A stretch of 64,000 nt of DNA from positions 1 through 64,000 of the forward strand of contig BCKL01000022.1 of NCBI GenBank assembly GCA_001600635.1. The letters are read 5' to 3'. Positions within the stretch are counted from its first letter, which is position 1, and each line of letters begins with the position of its first letter. This document shows, one piece after another, positions 10,288 to 20,300 of this stretch. The translations under genes and the position numbers were made by a program. Under the pieces are notes generated by a model. That model saw only the letters and a list, made by a program, of their open reading frames with translations, was not told the DNA's origin and made no database searches. The stretch is from Leucosporidium creatinivorum (taxonomy: Eukaryota; Basidiomycota; Microbotryomycetes; Leucosporidiales; Leucosporidiaceae).

Positions 10288-11451
10288 CTACAGCTTGGCT
10301 CCCTCGAGAGGAAAGGGACCGTTCCACTTCTTGCCGAGATGGAAGGCCATGAGCTCGAACCGGTCGGCACCAAAGAACTTGGCGGTCTCTCCCTTCTCGT
10401 TCTGCGCGATCATCCACGGCTGTCGAACGAAAGGGAGGTCAGCTTTCCGCGATCAAAGAGGCGAGTCGACTGGCCGAGAGGCTCGTCATTCTGCCTCGCC
10501 CGAGCTCGAAATCGACTCACGAATCCGAAAGCGCCCTCCTCTACGAGCTTTGCCGCCTCAGCCTTGACCCTCTCTTTGTTCTCGCTGGTCTGAGAGAGCT
10601 CGACCAGCTTCTTGAGCTCGCTGTCGGAGAAGAGCGAGGTAGGGATGAGGGAGCGAAAGTTCTCGGGCTTGGATGAGGCGGTCGCGCCCTTCGAGCTGGG
10701 TCCCCACATCTCGCCCTGCGGTGGGAGAATGGTTAGCTGTTATTCGAAAGGCGGTGGGAGAGCGCTAGCGCGTCGAGGAGACCCACGTAGAAGATCTCGG
10801 TCAAGGCCTTCAACGCCGAGGGCTTCTCGTCCTCGACGACACGGAGCAGGCGCATGACGTGGATGGTGTTGATGGGGAAGTTATCGGGGAAGCCGTAGGC
10901 TGATTAAGCGAGATGGGTGAGCGGGCGAAAGGGATACAGGACAGCGCGAGGCTCACGGATTTGAAGATACCTGCGAGCCGAAGGGTCAGCTGTGGTCCGA
11001 TTCGAGCAGTGGAGGGAGCCAAACGTACTTGGAAGTGAGGGGCATGTCGTGCTGGTTCATCCAGACACCTGCAGAACCACGTTGGAGGAGGAGAAGGGAG
11101 CGAAGCCGGGGAAGCGGGGAGGAGTGCGAGCGAAGGGCGGTCAGCTCTGGAACTACGCCCTACCTCCCAGCAGAGCAGTCCCGTATCCGTGCGGCATCAA
11201 GCTCCCTCTCAAGCTACTCACCCTTGTTCTTGACGGTGATGGGCGGCTTGTTTCCGCTGGCAACCATCACTCCTCCGAGATACTGCGGCTTGAGCACAAG
11301 ATCAAGGTTCCATGCCTTCTGATAGCGCTGTAGGACTATTGAGAACTGTTCAGCTTGAGTTTGAGTGCGCGAGCGGCGACGGCGACTCACTGACAAGAGC
11401 GAAATACGACCACGGCGAGACAACGTCGTAGAAGAGTGTGACTTGGGCCAT
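10288..11451 (-). CDS. Kappa-class glutathione S-transferase / DsbA-like isomerase
   Basis: Thioredoxin-fold enzyme of the GSTK / 2-hydroxychromene-2-carboxylate isomerase group, usually mitochondrial or peroxisomal, conjugating glutathione. Seven exons on the minus strand: 11451-11391, 11335-11222, 11068-11029, 10970-10957, 10899-10787, 10715-10521 and 10419-10288, total 222 aa, all in frame. MAQVTLFYDVVSPWSYFAL is the N-terminal strand-helix with the catalytic Ser of kappa GSTs (V-S-P-x-S/W-Y). WNLDLVLKPQYLGGVM, VWMNQHDMPLTSKY, FPINTIHVMRLLR and FPWMIAQNEKGETAKFFGAD follow the family. Exon 4 is only 14 nt and carries the codons for YLQI. The C-terminus PLEGAKL resembles a weak peroxisomal PTS1 (AKL), suggesting peroxisomal import (inference). 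Confidence 0.85.
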
Positions 11452-11805
11452 AGTTGTAGCGGATGCTCGGAGCTAGCTATACGGATGTCCCGTAGCTTCG
11501 TGGCTGAGAATCGAGTGAAGAAGAAACGACGAGAATGTGGGGAGAGCTGAAGCAGGACTTGACCGCTTTGCTGCACAAGACCTTGTTTCGCGAAGCTGGC
11601 TACATATCATGTCCAGATCCAAACAGCTGCACTCTCAACCCCTGCTCGCAACTAAGCCTCGCTGCACCTTCGAACACGCCTCGCTCACTCGGCTTTTTCA
11701 CTGCCGAGCTCCGCTCGCTTGAGACCGGTCACCGGCAACTGTGCGATAGTAAAGCAGTAATTTTGGCAAGGGGTTCTATTATATAGCAGCTGCAACGACT
11801 TTTGA
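11452..11805. other. Intergenic, SFC1 3' end and GSTK promoter
   Basis: 354 bp between two minus-strand genes. It should hold the GSTK promoter and the SFC1 3' UTR. No repeat, RNA gene or credible coding frame seen. Confidence 0.4.
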
Positions 11806-13494
11806 TTACTCGGTGTAGGTCGAGTCCTGTTCGGCGGGCTTCTCGATCTGCGAAGCGGAGGCGGGAAGGAGAGGGGGGGCGGTAAAAGAGACGAAAGGGA
11901 GAGTCAGTGATGCTGCACACACGAAGTCACTAGAGCGAGAACAACTTACAAAGGTCTTGATCCTCTCGTACCTGTGGATAGCAAGGAGCAGGAGGAGAGG
12001 GCGAAGAAGGTCAGCGCCGAGCTCCGCCGAACAAGAGAGAGACGTCTTCAGACTCACACAGTGAACACAACAGCCTGACCGGGGGCGACACGAGCCACAC
12101 GAGGCGTAATTCCCTTGTAGAACGCCTTGAATCCCTCCTCCTTGAACATCTGAGCCGAGACGGAAGTGATGCGAGTCCATGCCGTCTCGCCCTTGAGAGC
12201 CGTAGCGCGCTGAATGCGGGTCCTAGCGAGGTGCAGAGACGTTAGCACAATCTCAAGACGTTACTATACGGCAAGACGGTCAACTCACTTGATGGTATCG
12301 ATGGGAGCGTTGGTGAAGGGTCCCATGGCTCCCGAGATGAGTCCGATGAGCGAGGTTTGGATGGCGGGGAGCTGGCCTTCGGGGTATTGAGGCTGCCACT
12401 TTTGCAACAGACGCTTAAGCTCGGTGTAGGCGGTGAAGTTGGCGGCTAAAGGGCGTTGTGTGGGGACGAGAGAGGGTCAGCTCGAGTTCGCCGAGCACGA
12501 CCCTCGACGCTTCAAGTGGACTCACCCTGGTTGGTAGCCTGGCGAAGGGCGGTGAGACCGACACCACGATACAGAGTCTTGGGTCCCTCCTCGCGAAGGA
12601 TGACATAGAGAGCGTGTCCAGCGTTGCGATACTTGGGAACGTCGAGAGGGTCGGTCATTGAGTGCACTTGGGCTTGCAACCGGATCTTGACGACCTCCAT
12701 GGGCCCGACCACGACGACGGCCTCCGTAACTCCAGCGCCGAGTCCAGCTGTAATTCATTAAGGTCAGCTGTCGGCGCCGGCAAAGGGTAGACGAGCTCCA
12801 GCAGCTGAGCTCACCGAGGAAGATGGAACTCGACGAGACCTTGCCAGTGTCCTTGTTCTTGAGCATGTCCTTGTACGCCTCGAACGAAGCGAAGCGGATG
12901 GCCATCTTGGGCACGATACCCGTAATGACGGCGCCGAGACCTTTGTACAATCCCAAAGGCGACTCCTTTGCGACGATAGAGCGTCCAGTAGCGATGAATC
13001 CACGTCCCTTTCCCTGTAGCAAAGTGATCGATGATCAGCCCCTGCAACGCTGTAAAGCAGCCCCGCGCTTTTTCGTTGAACCGGGCGAAGTGGGAGACCG
13101 CGGCAGCGGCACGACGGTGCGTCGAAGCGGAGCTGCCTAGCGGTCTGGGCAGCTCCTACGCGTGCTGGGGGCGTGTAGAGGGATAGTGTACTCACTCCTG
13201 CACCTCTACCGCTACGACTGAGCTGCATGCGGACCCTAGAGAACGAGCAACGAGACTGTCAGCTGCTTGGCGCTCCTTTGAGCTCTCACGCCGGCTCTAC
13301 TGACTTGATCGTGTCGAGAGGATCTGGGGGTTGTACACAAGTCAGATAGGCTCGTACTGCTCAGCTACAGGCGACTCACGGCAAATCAAAGCCTCTGATA
13401 GCCCGGCTCCTCCTCCCGCTAGCAGGTGCACTCCGAGAGGCGTCTTCTTCTTCTGCGCCGGCGCCTGGTCTTTGCTCACTGGTGCTGCTGACAT
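11806..13494 (-). CDS. SFC1: Mitochondrial succinate/fumarate carrier
   Basis: Inner-membrane carrier of the SLC25 family that exchanges cytosolic succinate for mitochondrial fumarate, linking the glyoxylate cycle to gluconeogenesis (known for yeast Sfc1/Acr1). Several exons on the minus strand, start at 13494, stop at 11806-11808. All three carrier signatures are present: HPLDTIKVRMQ, GPMEVVKIRLQ and APIDTIKTRIQ. The N-terminus KKKTPLGVHLLAGGGAGLSE, the stretch SPLGLYKGLGAVITGIVPKM and IRFASFEAYK in repeat 1, and GITPRVARVAPGQAVVFTVY near the end are typical of Sfc1 rather than of other carriers. The C-terminus is a short acidic tail (DSTYTE). The ATG is preceded by more than 900 bp without a gene. 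Confidence 0.9.
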
Positions 13495-14479
13495 GGTGGT
13501 GAAACGGTGCTCGAGAGGTAGGGGAAGCGGGCGAAGAGACGAGCCGAGCTCAGGCGACCGGCGAAGGGCGACGGCGGGTTCGAGAGGTGGGGAAGCGCAG
13601 GCGACGGCTTGAGAGCAAGCGGGTTGTAGCGAGTGCAGAGAGTGTGTCGAGGTGAATGAGCTGCTGCTGATGCGAATGAACTAGTGCCGGTGACGATGCG
13701 GTTCGAAGGAGAGCGAGGGAAGCAGAGAGGCCGGAAGCTCAGCTCCCTTCGACTTTCAGCAGTCGCGAGCGGTTCCGGAGCTCATATCGGCCGGTGAGTC
13801 GTTTTCCCAGATTTCTAAGGCTCACATTTCACTCGTCTTACTTTCACTTTGTAGCGCTACAATTGCCGTGCTTGATTCTTGCCGCGCTTTGCTCGAGCTG
13901 TTGCTTTCTCCCTTTGCCAGCTCGGCCGACGAACCCGCCTCATCGCCGAGAAACGAGCCAAAGGGCTTCAAACGCAGCCAGGCTGTAAAAGGGTACCGTG
14001 AGCGAGTCTTTTTAACTAGAGCAGCCTATTGCAGGCAACTCCGCGCGAAAACTGCAGGACCGCTCTGAGCAGGGAGGAGCGACCAACCCGAGGTCCCCCG
14101 ACTAGGCAGTCAAGTCGTATGCCGGCCTTCAACGCGAGGATGTGGGGAGGTAAGAGGTAGATGTGCACGATTGAGTCAATGCAGGTGTCACTCCCGAGCA
14201 GGAGCGTCCACAAATCATCGCCGAAAGACATCGCCGAAGGTCGGCTTCGAGGATCTAAGTATTGAGGGCTGTCATGTATGTGTGGCCTGCAAGTGGGGCA
14301 GGGGCAGAGTAGCTTTCCGACTATACTGTATCGTGAGAGCTGTGTGCAGTGCTAGAGAAATCGTGTTCAATCGTTAACGTCGATGTTCGGCCCACTGCCG
14401 CAGGTCCTCTTGTCTCCTTCTCCTCCACCTTTCTCTCCTGAGTTGCGGTACACCGATTTCACTACAGCTTCTAACTATC
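13495..14479. other. Intergenic region upstream of SFC1
   Basis: Nearly 1 kb without a recognisable gene, between the SFC1 start and the pinin-like stop, both on the minus strand. Small open frames exist on both strands but lack family resemblance and sensible splice context. No tRNA-like fold or repeat was noticed. It probably contains the SFC1 promoter. Confidence 0.4.
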
Positions 14480-15666
14480 CTAGTACTCCAGGTCCTCCTC
14501 ACCACCATCCATCTTGTCGTCCGGCTTGCCAGCATCGACTCCGTTGGCCTCAGCCTCCTCCTTGTCGACGGGCACCGGCTCCAAGGCCATAGCCACATCG
14601 GCCTCGTCCGCGCCATTGACCAAGCCAGCCGCCGACCTATCCACCATCTCCGCATCACTGCCTCTCCTCTTCTCGGCCTCCCTCTCCTCCTTCTCCTCGG
14701 CCTCCCTCCTCTGCCTCTGCCTCTCCTCCCTATGCCCCCTCTCGACCTCCTCCAGCTGCTCATCCCTCTTCCTCCTCGCCGACTCCAACTCATCCACCTT
14801 TCCACCCTTCGCATCCTTCCATGCCTCCTCCTCCTTGCGAATCGCCTTCTTGACCGCGGCGACTTGGTCTTCGATTTGATCCGCTTGGCTCGCGAGGAGG
14901 CGGTAGGGACGGTAGTAGATGGGTTTTGGGGCGCCGGGGGCGACGCGTTGACCGTGGGGAAGGCGAGGGGCGAAGGGGACTGAGATGCCATCGGTGGAAG
15001 GTGGTGGGGCGGGGAGAGTGAAGGAGGTGCAGAGGAAGTTGGCGAGTTGGAGCTTGGTCGAATGACGAACGCGGTACTATTGGTTGCAAGAGAGAGGTCA
15101 GCTTCAAGTGCATGGTAGAGCGAATAGACCGCGAGCAGCCAGAGAGCGCAACTCACAATCGCCTCGGTCCTGCCAATCTCCTCCTCCTTCCTAACAACCT
15201 CCAACTTCAACTCCTTCGTCTCCCTCTCCGTCTTTCCCTTCCGCTCCATCTCCTCCTTCTCCCCCTTCAACTTGTTGGCCAACCTCTCCTCCAACTCCCT
15301 CCGCTTCTGCGCCGCGCCGCTCACATTCTCCCCCGCCGACTTTGCCTGCTTGAGCGTGCTCTGCAGCAGACCAAACATCCTCCGACCGCGCTTCTTGGAT
15401 TCGGCGGCCACGACTTCGAGCTTGCGCTTCTTCTGAGCTTGGGCTTCCAGCTCCTCTGCGCTGGGCTCTGCTAGCTTGTCCTCCTCGACTGGCGCCGGAG
15501 TGACTTCTGCAGGAGCGGGCGTTCCTTCTCCATCTACGGCGATAGGTGTAGCTTCCTCGGTAGGAGCAGCCTCGGCGGCAGGAGCTTCGGGAGCGGGCGA
15601 GTCTGTTGCTGCTGGTGGAGGTGACGCCTGACGAGCGGGCGAAGCAGAGGCGGTTTCAGTGTCCAT
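14480..15666 (-). CDS. Pinin / SDK / MemA-type splicing-associated protein
   Basis: Nuclear protein of the pinin family, linked to the exon-junction and splicing machinery. Two exons (15666-15157 and 15076-14480) give 368 aa; the intron is 80 nt. The diagnostic core is KKRGRRMFGLLQSTLKQAK, followed by an Arg/Glu coiled region (AAQKRRELEERLANKLKGE) and TKLQLANFLCTSF in exon 2; PIYYRPYRLLASQADQIEDQ fits the family. The N-terminus is low-complexity Ala/Pro/Glu, and the C-terminal half is a long charged coiled coil (RREEQ/ERQRQRREAEEKEE type) ending in an acidic tail. ATG 15666 is chosen because upstream sequence contains a spliced leader intron; the frame does continue upstream to 15969 but is interrupted by that intron. 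Confidence 0.8.
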
Positions 15667-15784
15667 GGGAGCAGTAGTGGGAGGTGGCGGGGGAGGGGAG
15701 ACCGAGGCGGTGGCGACTCTGTAACAGAGTGAGAGGTTAGCGATTCGAGCGATGGAGGCGAGTGAGGTTGACTTGCTCTGCCAT
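15656..15784 (-). promoter_or_regulatory. Spliced 5' leader with overlapping uORF, pinin-like gene
   Basis: On the minus strand an ATG at 15784 is followed by four codons, a GTCAAC donor, a CGCTAACC branch site and a GTTACAG acceptor ending at 15718. In the spliced message a short upstream frame (M-A-E-Q-S-R-H...) runs out of frame through the main start and stops at 15658-15656, eight bases past the main ATG at 15666. This would reduce initiation at the main start if translated (inference). Confidence 0.4.
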
Positions 15785-16036
15785 TTTGTAGGGTTGTAGC
15801 GACGAGAAAGAGCGATGCGGTGCAGTGAGAGAAGCGAACTTGATGTCCTGTAGTGCTGTACTGTGGTGCGAGTCGACGAACCGAGGCGAGGAGAGGGTGG
15901 GAGCAAGAGCAGGGAGCGGCTGGAGGAGGACTTGGGCGCTGGCGAAGAGACGACCGAGAGAGGATTCACTCGAGGCCTTCTCTGCGCTCGCGACTAGCCA
16001 AAATCACTGAGACTAGTGTATAACAACGACGGAAAC
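15785..16036. other. Intergenic, RIB5 3' end and pinin-like promoter
   Basis: Together with the leader above this makes a 370-bp gap between two minus-strand genes. A GAGCAAGAGC sequence at 15901-15910 is the reverse complement of the GCTCTTGCTC box seen before other genes. Nothing else recognised. Confidence 0.35.
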
Positions 16037-17096
16037 CTATGCAAGACCCTTCCTCGCCAGCACACGTTCCACTGCCCGCTCGACCATCTGCTCGAGCGCT
16101 CGTCCAGCCTCTCCTCCACCCTCCAGCACATTCCTCACAATACTCTCTACCCCCTTTCCGACCACATCACACTCAACATTAATACTATCCCCCACCTTCT
16201 TCAGCGCGACGACCGTACGAGTCTGAGTGTGCGCAATGAGCATAACGCCGAAGAGCCCTCGGCCTTGTTCGTAGTGCTCCTCTCCAGCGTTGGGGATCGA
16301 GAGATGGGTGAGGGTGAGAGAGGTACCGTCGAGGGCGATGTAGCCTTTTGGGATGAGCGGGGTGTGAAACTCGAGAGGGAGGGACATGAGGAGCCGGACT
16401 GAGTCGCCGTCGGGGGTGAGGGAGAGGAGCTTGGCCGTGCAGTCGACGTGGCCCTGGTGCAGAAGAGATGAGAGGTGTCAGTTCACGAACGATAGAGACA
16501 GAGCAAGGCGTCCAGATGGCCGTCGCTCGGCGGTAAGAGTCATCCGGCTTCGGCGGAGGGCAGCGGAATGCTCACCTGGACAAAGTGACCTCCGAAGCGA
16601 CCGTGACCTGCCATAGCACGCTCCAGGTTGACCTTACTTCCAACGGCGAGAGATCCTGCACCATGCCAATGCATCAGCTTGGGTGAACCTCGACCCGAAG
16701 CTTGAGCTGCGGGCCACTCACCGAGATCTGTCCTAGAGAGCGTCTCGTTGGCCAAGCCGACAGTGAAGTGTCCCTTGGTAGCATCAAACTCGGTCACAGT
16801 CAAGCAGACTCCATTGACGGCGATAGAATCTCCAATCGAGCAGTCCCCGAGGATGGCGGCGGCTTCAGAGATGACAAAGCTGTAGCCTTCGAACTCGGTC
16901 GTTGGGCTGATGTGAGTGATGGTACCGAGGATCTGTAGGAGGTTAGAAGTGAGCTACTGCTCTTGCGATCCTGACCAGCGAGAAGCTCACTTCGACGAGG
17001 CCGGTGAACACTGAGCGGCGAGACGGAGGGTGGAGTGGGATTAGTAAGGCTGAAGGTGAGGGCTGTAGCGGGTTAGCCAGGCAGAGCAAGCTCACT
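16037..17096 (-). CDS. RIB5: Riboflavin synthase, start codon split by an intron
   Basis: Converts two 6,7-dimethyl-8-ribityllumazine molecules to riboflavin, the last step of the pathway. Coding exons on the minus strand: last base of exon 1 (17096), 17010-16991 (20 nt), 16932-16722, 16655-16576 and 16453-16037, total 242 aa. The product begins MFTGLVE, the canonical start of this enzyme, but no ATG exists in the genomic sequence there. The A is the last base of the leader exon and TG starts the next exon. Both lumazine-binding halves are visible: ILGDCSIGDSIAVNGVCLTV, NLERAMAGHGRFGGHFVQ-GHVD in the first; LIPKGYIALDGTSLTLTHL and FGVMLIAHTQ in the second. Length matches the family. It diverges from RTC1/WDR24 over 232 bp. 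Confidence 0.92.
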
Positions 17097-17328
17097 GTTT
17101 GCTGAGAAGTGTGCAGCGAAGTGAACGATCAGAAGTCCAAGAGCGGTATCGGGCTCGCTTCAAGGTCTCCCTCCGCCAACTCGCTCGTTCAGCTCTCAGC
17201 TCTCGAATCGCCTTCTCGTTCAATCTACCGCCCTACAGAACATTCAAGAGGCGTATATCGACCTACATCAGCTCTCAGAGCTCTCATCTCTTCACTAGAA
17301 GCCCTCCTATGCCCCCTCACCCATCAAC
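17097..17328. promoter_or_regulatory. Divergent promoter, RIB5 / RTC1
   Basis: 232 bp between the RIB5 leader exon and the start of the RTC1/WDR24 gene. It must hold the RIB5 leader and promoter and the RTC1 promoter. No clear TATA box was identified. Confidence 0.45.
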
Positions 17329-20300
17329 ATGAGCCTCCCTCCTCCCGTCGAGCGCCCCTCTCGTTCCACCTCGGCTTTCTCCCGCTTAGCAGGCATCGTT
17401 CCTTCCGCCCTCTCCGGCTCATCAGCTTCCTCGGGCGGCTCCTACGGCGCTCAAGGCTCCGCTTCCTCCACCTCTTCCCTCCCCACCAACGCCCTAGGAG
17501 CCGGTCCAGCTCGCGCTCAGGATGCACTCGAAGCACTCGCATCGGCAGATCAGTCAAGATTACGGAACACCTCTGCTGATGGAAGGAGAGGCGACAAGAG
17601 CAGGAGTAGGGAGAGGACGGCGGGGGATCCTTCGCTCGCGGCTTACATCACTCAGAACAGGATGGTCGCCAGTGGGTCGGGAGGAGCAGGAGCGTATTGG
17701 GGTGGAGAAGCGCTCCCGCCCAACGCTAGCGGCAGCAACTTCTCCATGTTCGCGCCGGGAGGGAGCTCGTTCGGCGGAGGAGGGGAGAATGCCTCGCACT
17801 TCTTTCCTCCTGGAGCTAGCGCCTTCTCATTCGAAGGAGGGATGCCAGGCGATCCTGGAAGCTATCGCTCCTCGGCCGGCTCGCCATCCCTCTTCGGCGC
17901 CCAGAGCCGACCCACCCTCGCCGAGCAGTCGTCCATCCCCGAGAACACCTCGGGGTTCATGCCTTCGGGTTCGCTCGCCGCCAGTTGGGAGCCATCATCA
18001 GCGGCTTCGGCGAGGGCCAGAGGGGAGAGCCCAATAGGAGGAGGGAAGAAGATGAAGGAGTCGAGTAGGGGGTTGAGGTACGCGGTGCATACGGCGTCGA
18101 GGGGTAGGGCGATGGTCGGACTCGCCAAACCGCCAGCAGATGGAGAGCAGGGTCGCGTCGCGGTAGCAGGAAGAACATGTACGCTGGCCGCTCCTCGCAA
18201 GCCGAGCAGAGCTGACTCTTCCGCAGGCCTCAAGATTCTCAAGGTCCCTTACGGCGGCCCTCGGCGCGGCGTCGACAACCCTTCCTCCCACAAGTCAGGC
18301 TCCAGCATCGCCTACCGTCGTTCAAGAACTCGAGGACTCGCTTTAGGCAAGAGCGACGAGGACGACTCAGCCTCGGAGAAGGGAGCGGATCGGGAGGAAG
18401 TCGTCGAGACGCTCGACGTGCGGTTCGGAGCCAAGCTGGGGCCGGCTTACCTCTTCAGTGATGTGCGGTGGGGATATGAGGGTGAGTTGGTTGCGGGGGG
18501 AAGCACAGAATCGCATTGCTGACCTCGTTTCGGCTCGCAGCAACCTCGAACAAGCTCGCTACCTCCTTCACCAATGGCGCTGTCGCTCTGTGGGATCTAG
18601 GCAACGGCGCGAACATCAAGGTGTCTCGTGAGTGACACTCAGCACAAGTCTCTATTCCCTCGCTGACCTCTCACTCCAGATCTCATCAAGTACGAGCACG
18701 ATCGAGCAGTCAACCGAGTCGTCTTCGGCGGACAGTCGGGCAGCTGGCTCATGAGTGGTGGTCAAGACGGTCAGATGAAGCTCTGGGTACGCTCCCATCA
18801 GCTCCTCACTACTCCTCGGCAGCTCTCTAACCCGTCTTACTTGCAGGACATTCGAGAACCCCGGCCCGCCTCGCTCATCCTCAAGGCCTCCTCCCCCGTC
18901 CGTCATCTCGCCTTCTCCCCCTCGACCGCTCAACCCTTCACCCTCGTCGCCGCCTGTGGCTCCGGCACTCTCATCCGCTACGACATCCGCTACACCGGCC
19001 GACAAGGTGGAGGGGCCATCGACCGAATAGCCGGGCACGTCGGCAGCTGTTTGGCGATGGATTGGCGGGACAATATCGATGGAGAAAGGAGTGATACGGC
19101 GGGCGGGAATAGGGAAGGAGGGTGGGTCGCCACCGGTGGCTTGGACAAGACGATCAAGATTTGGGATTTCTCGCTGGCGACGCTGTCGACCAAGCCAGCG
19201 AGGACGCTGCAGGCTTCGCAGCCGGTGCAGGCACTTGCTTGGCATCCTACGAGACCGATGGAGCTGGCTAGTAGTCCACTGCCGCTTCTTAGCGTCGATG
19301 GGGGAGTGGACGATGCGCCGCCGCCGACGCCGACGACCGAGGTGCCGATGGTGAAGGATGTGGGAGGGGGCTCGTGGAAGAATGAGGTCGAGGTGTGGGA
19401 TACGAGGCGACCTTACTTTCCCAAGCTCGCTATCAAGACGGATGAGGCGACTTCTGGTGAGTTGGTCGGCCTCTGCAGCTCGAACCGCCGCTGACCCTCT
19501 CTCGCCGAACAGCTCTCACCTACAACGACGATGAGACAATCTGGTCGACGTCCAAGGGTTCGACTACCTTCCTTCAGCACGACATCAACAGCGACTCGTA
19601 TGCTCTTCTCGATAGCGTCGAGCGGCCGTCGGCGCCGTGGAATCTCGAGGGCGAGATGGTCTTCGTCGAGGACCCTCGACATCCCAACCGCAACAGCCCG
19701 TTTCGGACGCCTTCGTGAGCTAACGTACTGTTCTCTGGAGTCGCAGATCGCTGACTGCTTGCTACACAGCCCCGCCCGCACCCCCGAGCGGGGAGGGATC
19801 GACTCTCCCGCCTACCGCATCGACTCGCTCGTCAACTCGGTCGCCAACATCGACCCCGACTTCCATTCCGGCGCCTTCACCTACCTTGCCAACACCTTGC
19901 AACTCGTGGGAACCTCCTTCTCGGAGATCTGTGTTGCGAATGCCGAAGTGGGTTCCGACTTTGCCGATCTCGTCTCCCGAGACTGACCCTCGTTCTCCGT
20001 GTCTTAGGCTTACTCTTACGCCGAGCGGCCTGATGCAAGTCAACTTTGGGAGACGCTCAAGATTTGGCTCGACGACGAACCCTTCCTACCCGACTCGCCA
20101 CCTCTCACGCCTCCCGAGACGGTCAGCGACAACCGCTCGGCGCCCCCCGCTACGTCTTCGTTGCCCTCACGACTCGACGAGTGGCTCCTCTCGCCCGTCA
20201 CTCCGTCTACACCATCTTCCGACCTCAAGAGCAGCAACCCTCCCAGTCGACTTTCCTTCTCCAATTCCCTCGCCCTCCGCGTTACCGCCTCTCAATCACC

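Noticed and set aside
15667-15969. N-terminal extension of the pinin-like protein to the ATG at 15969
   Set aside because: The frame is open, but a leader intron with good donor, branch and acceptor interrupts it, and the extension is low-complexity with no family match.
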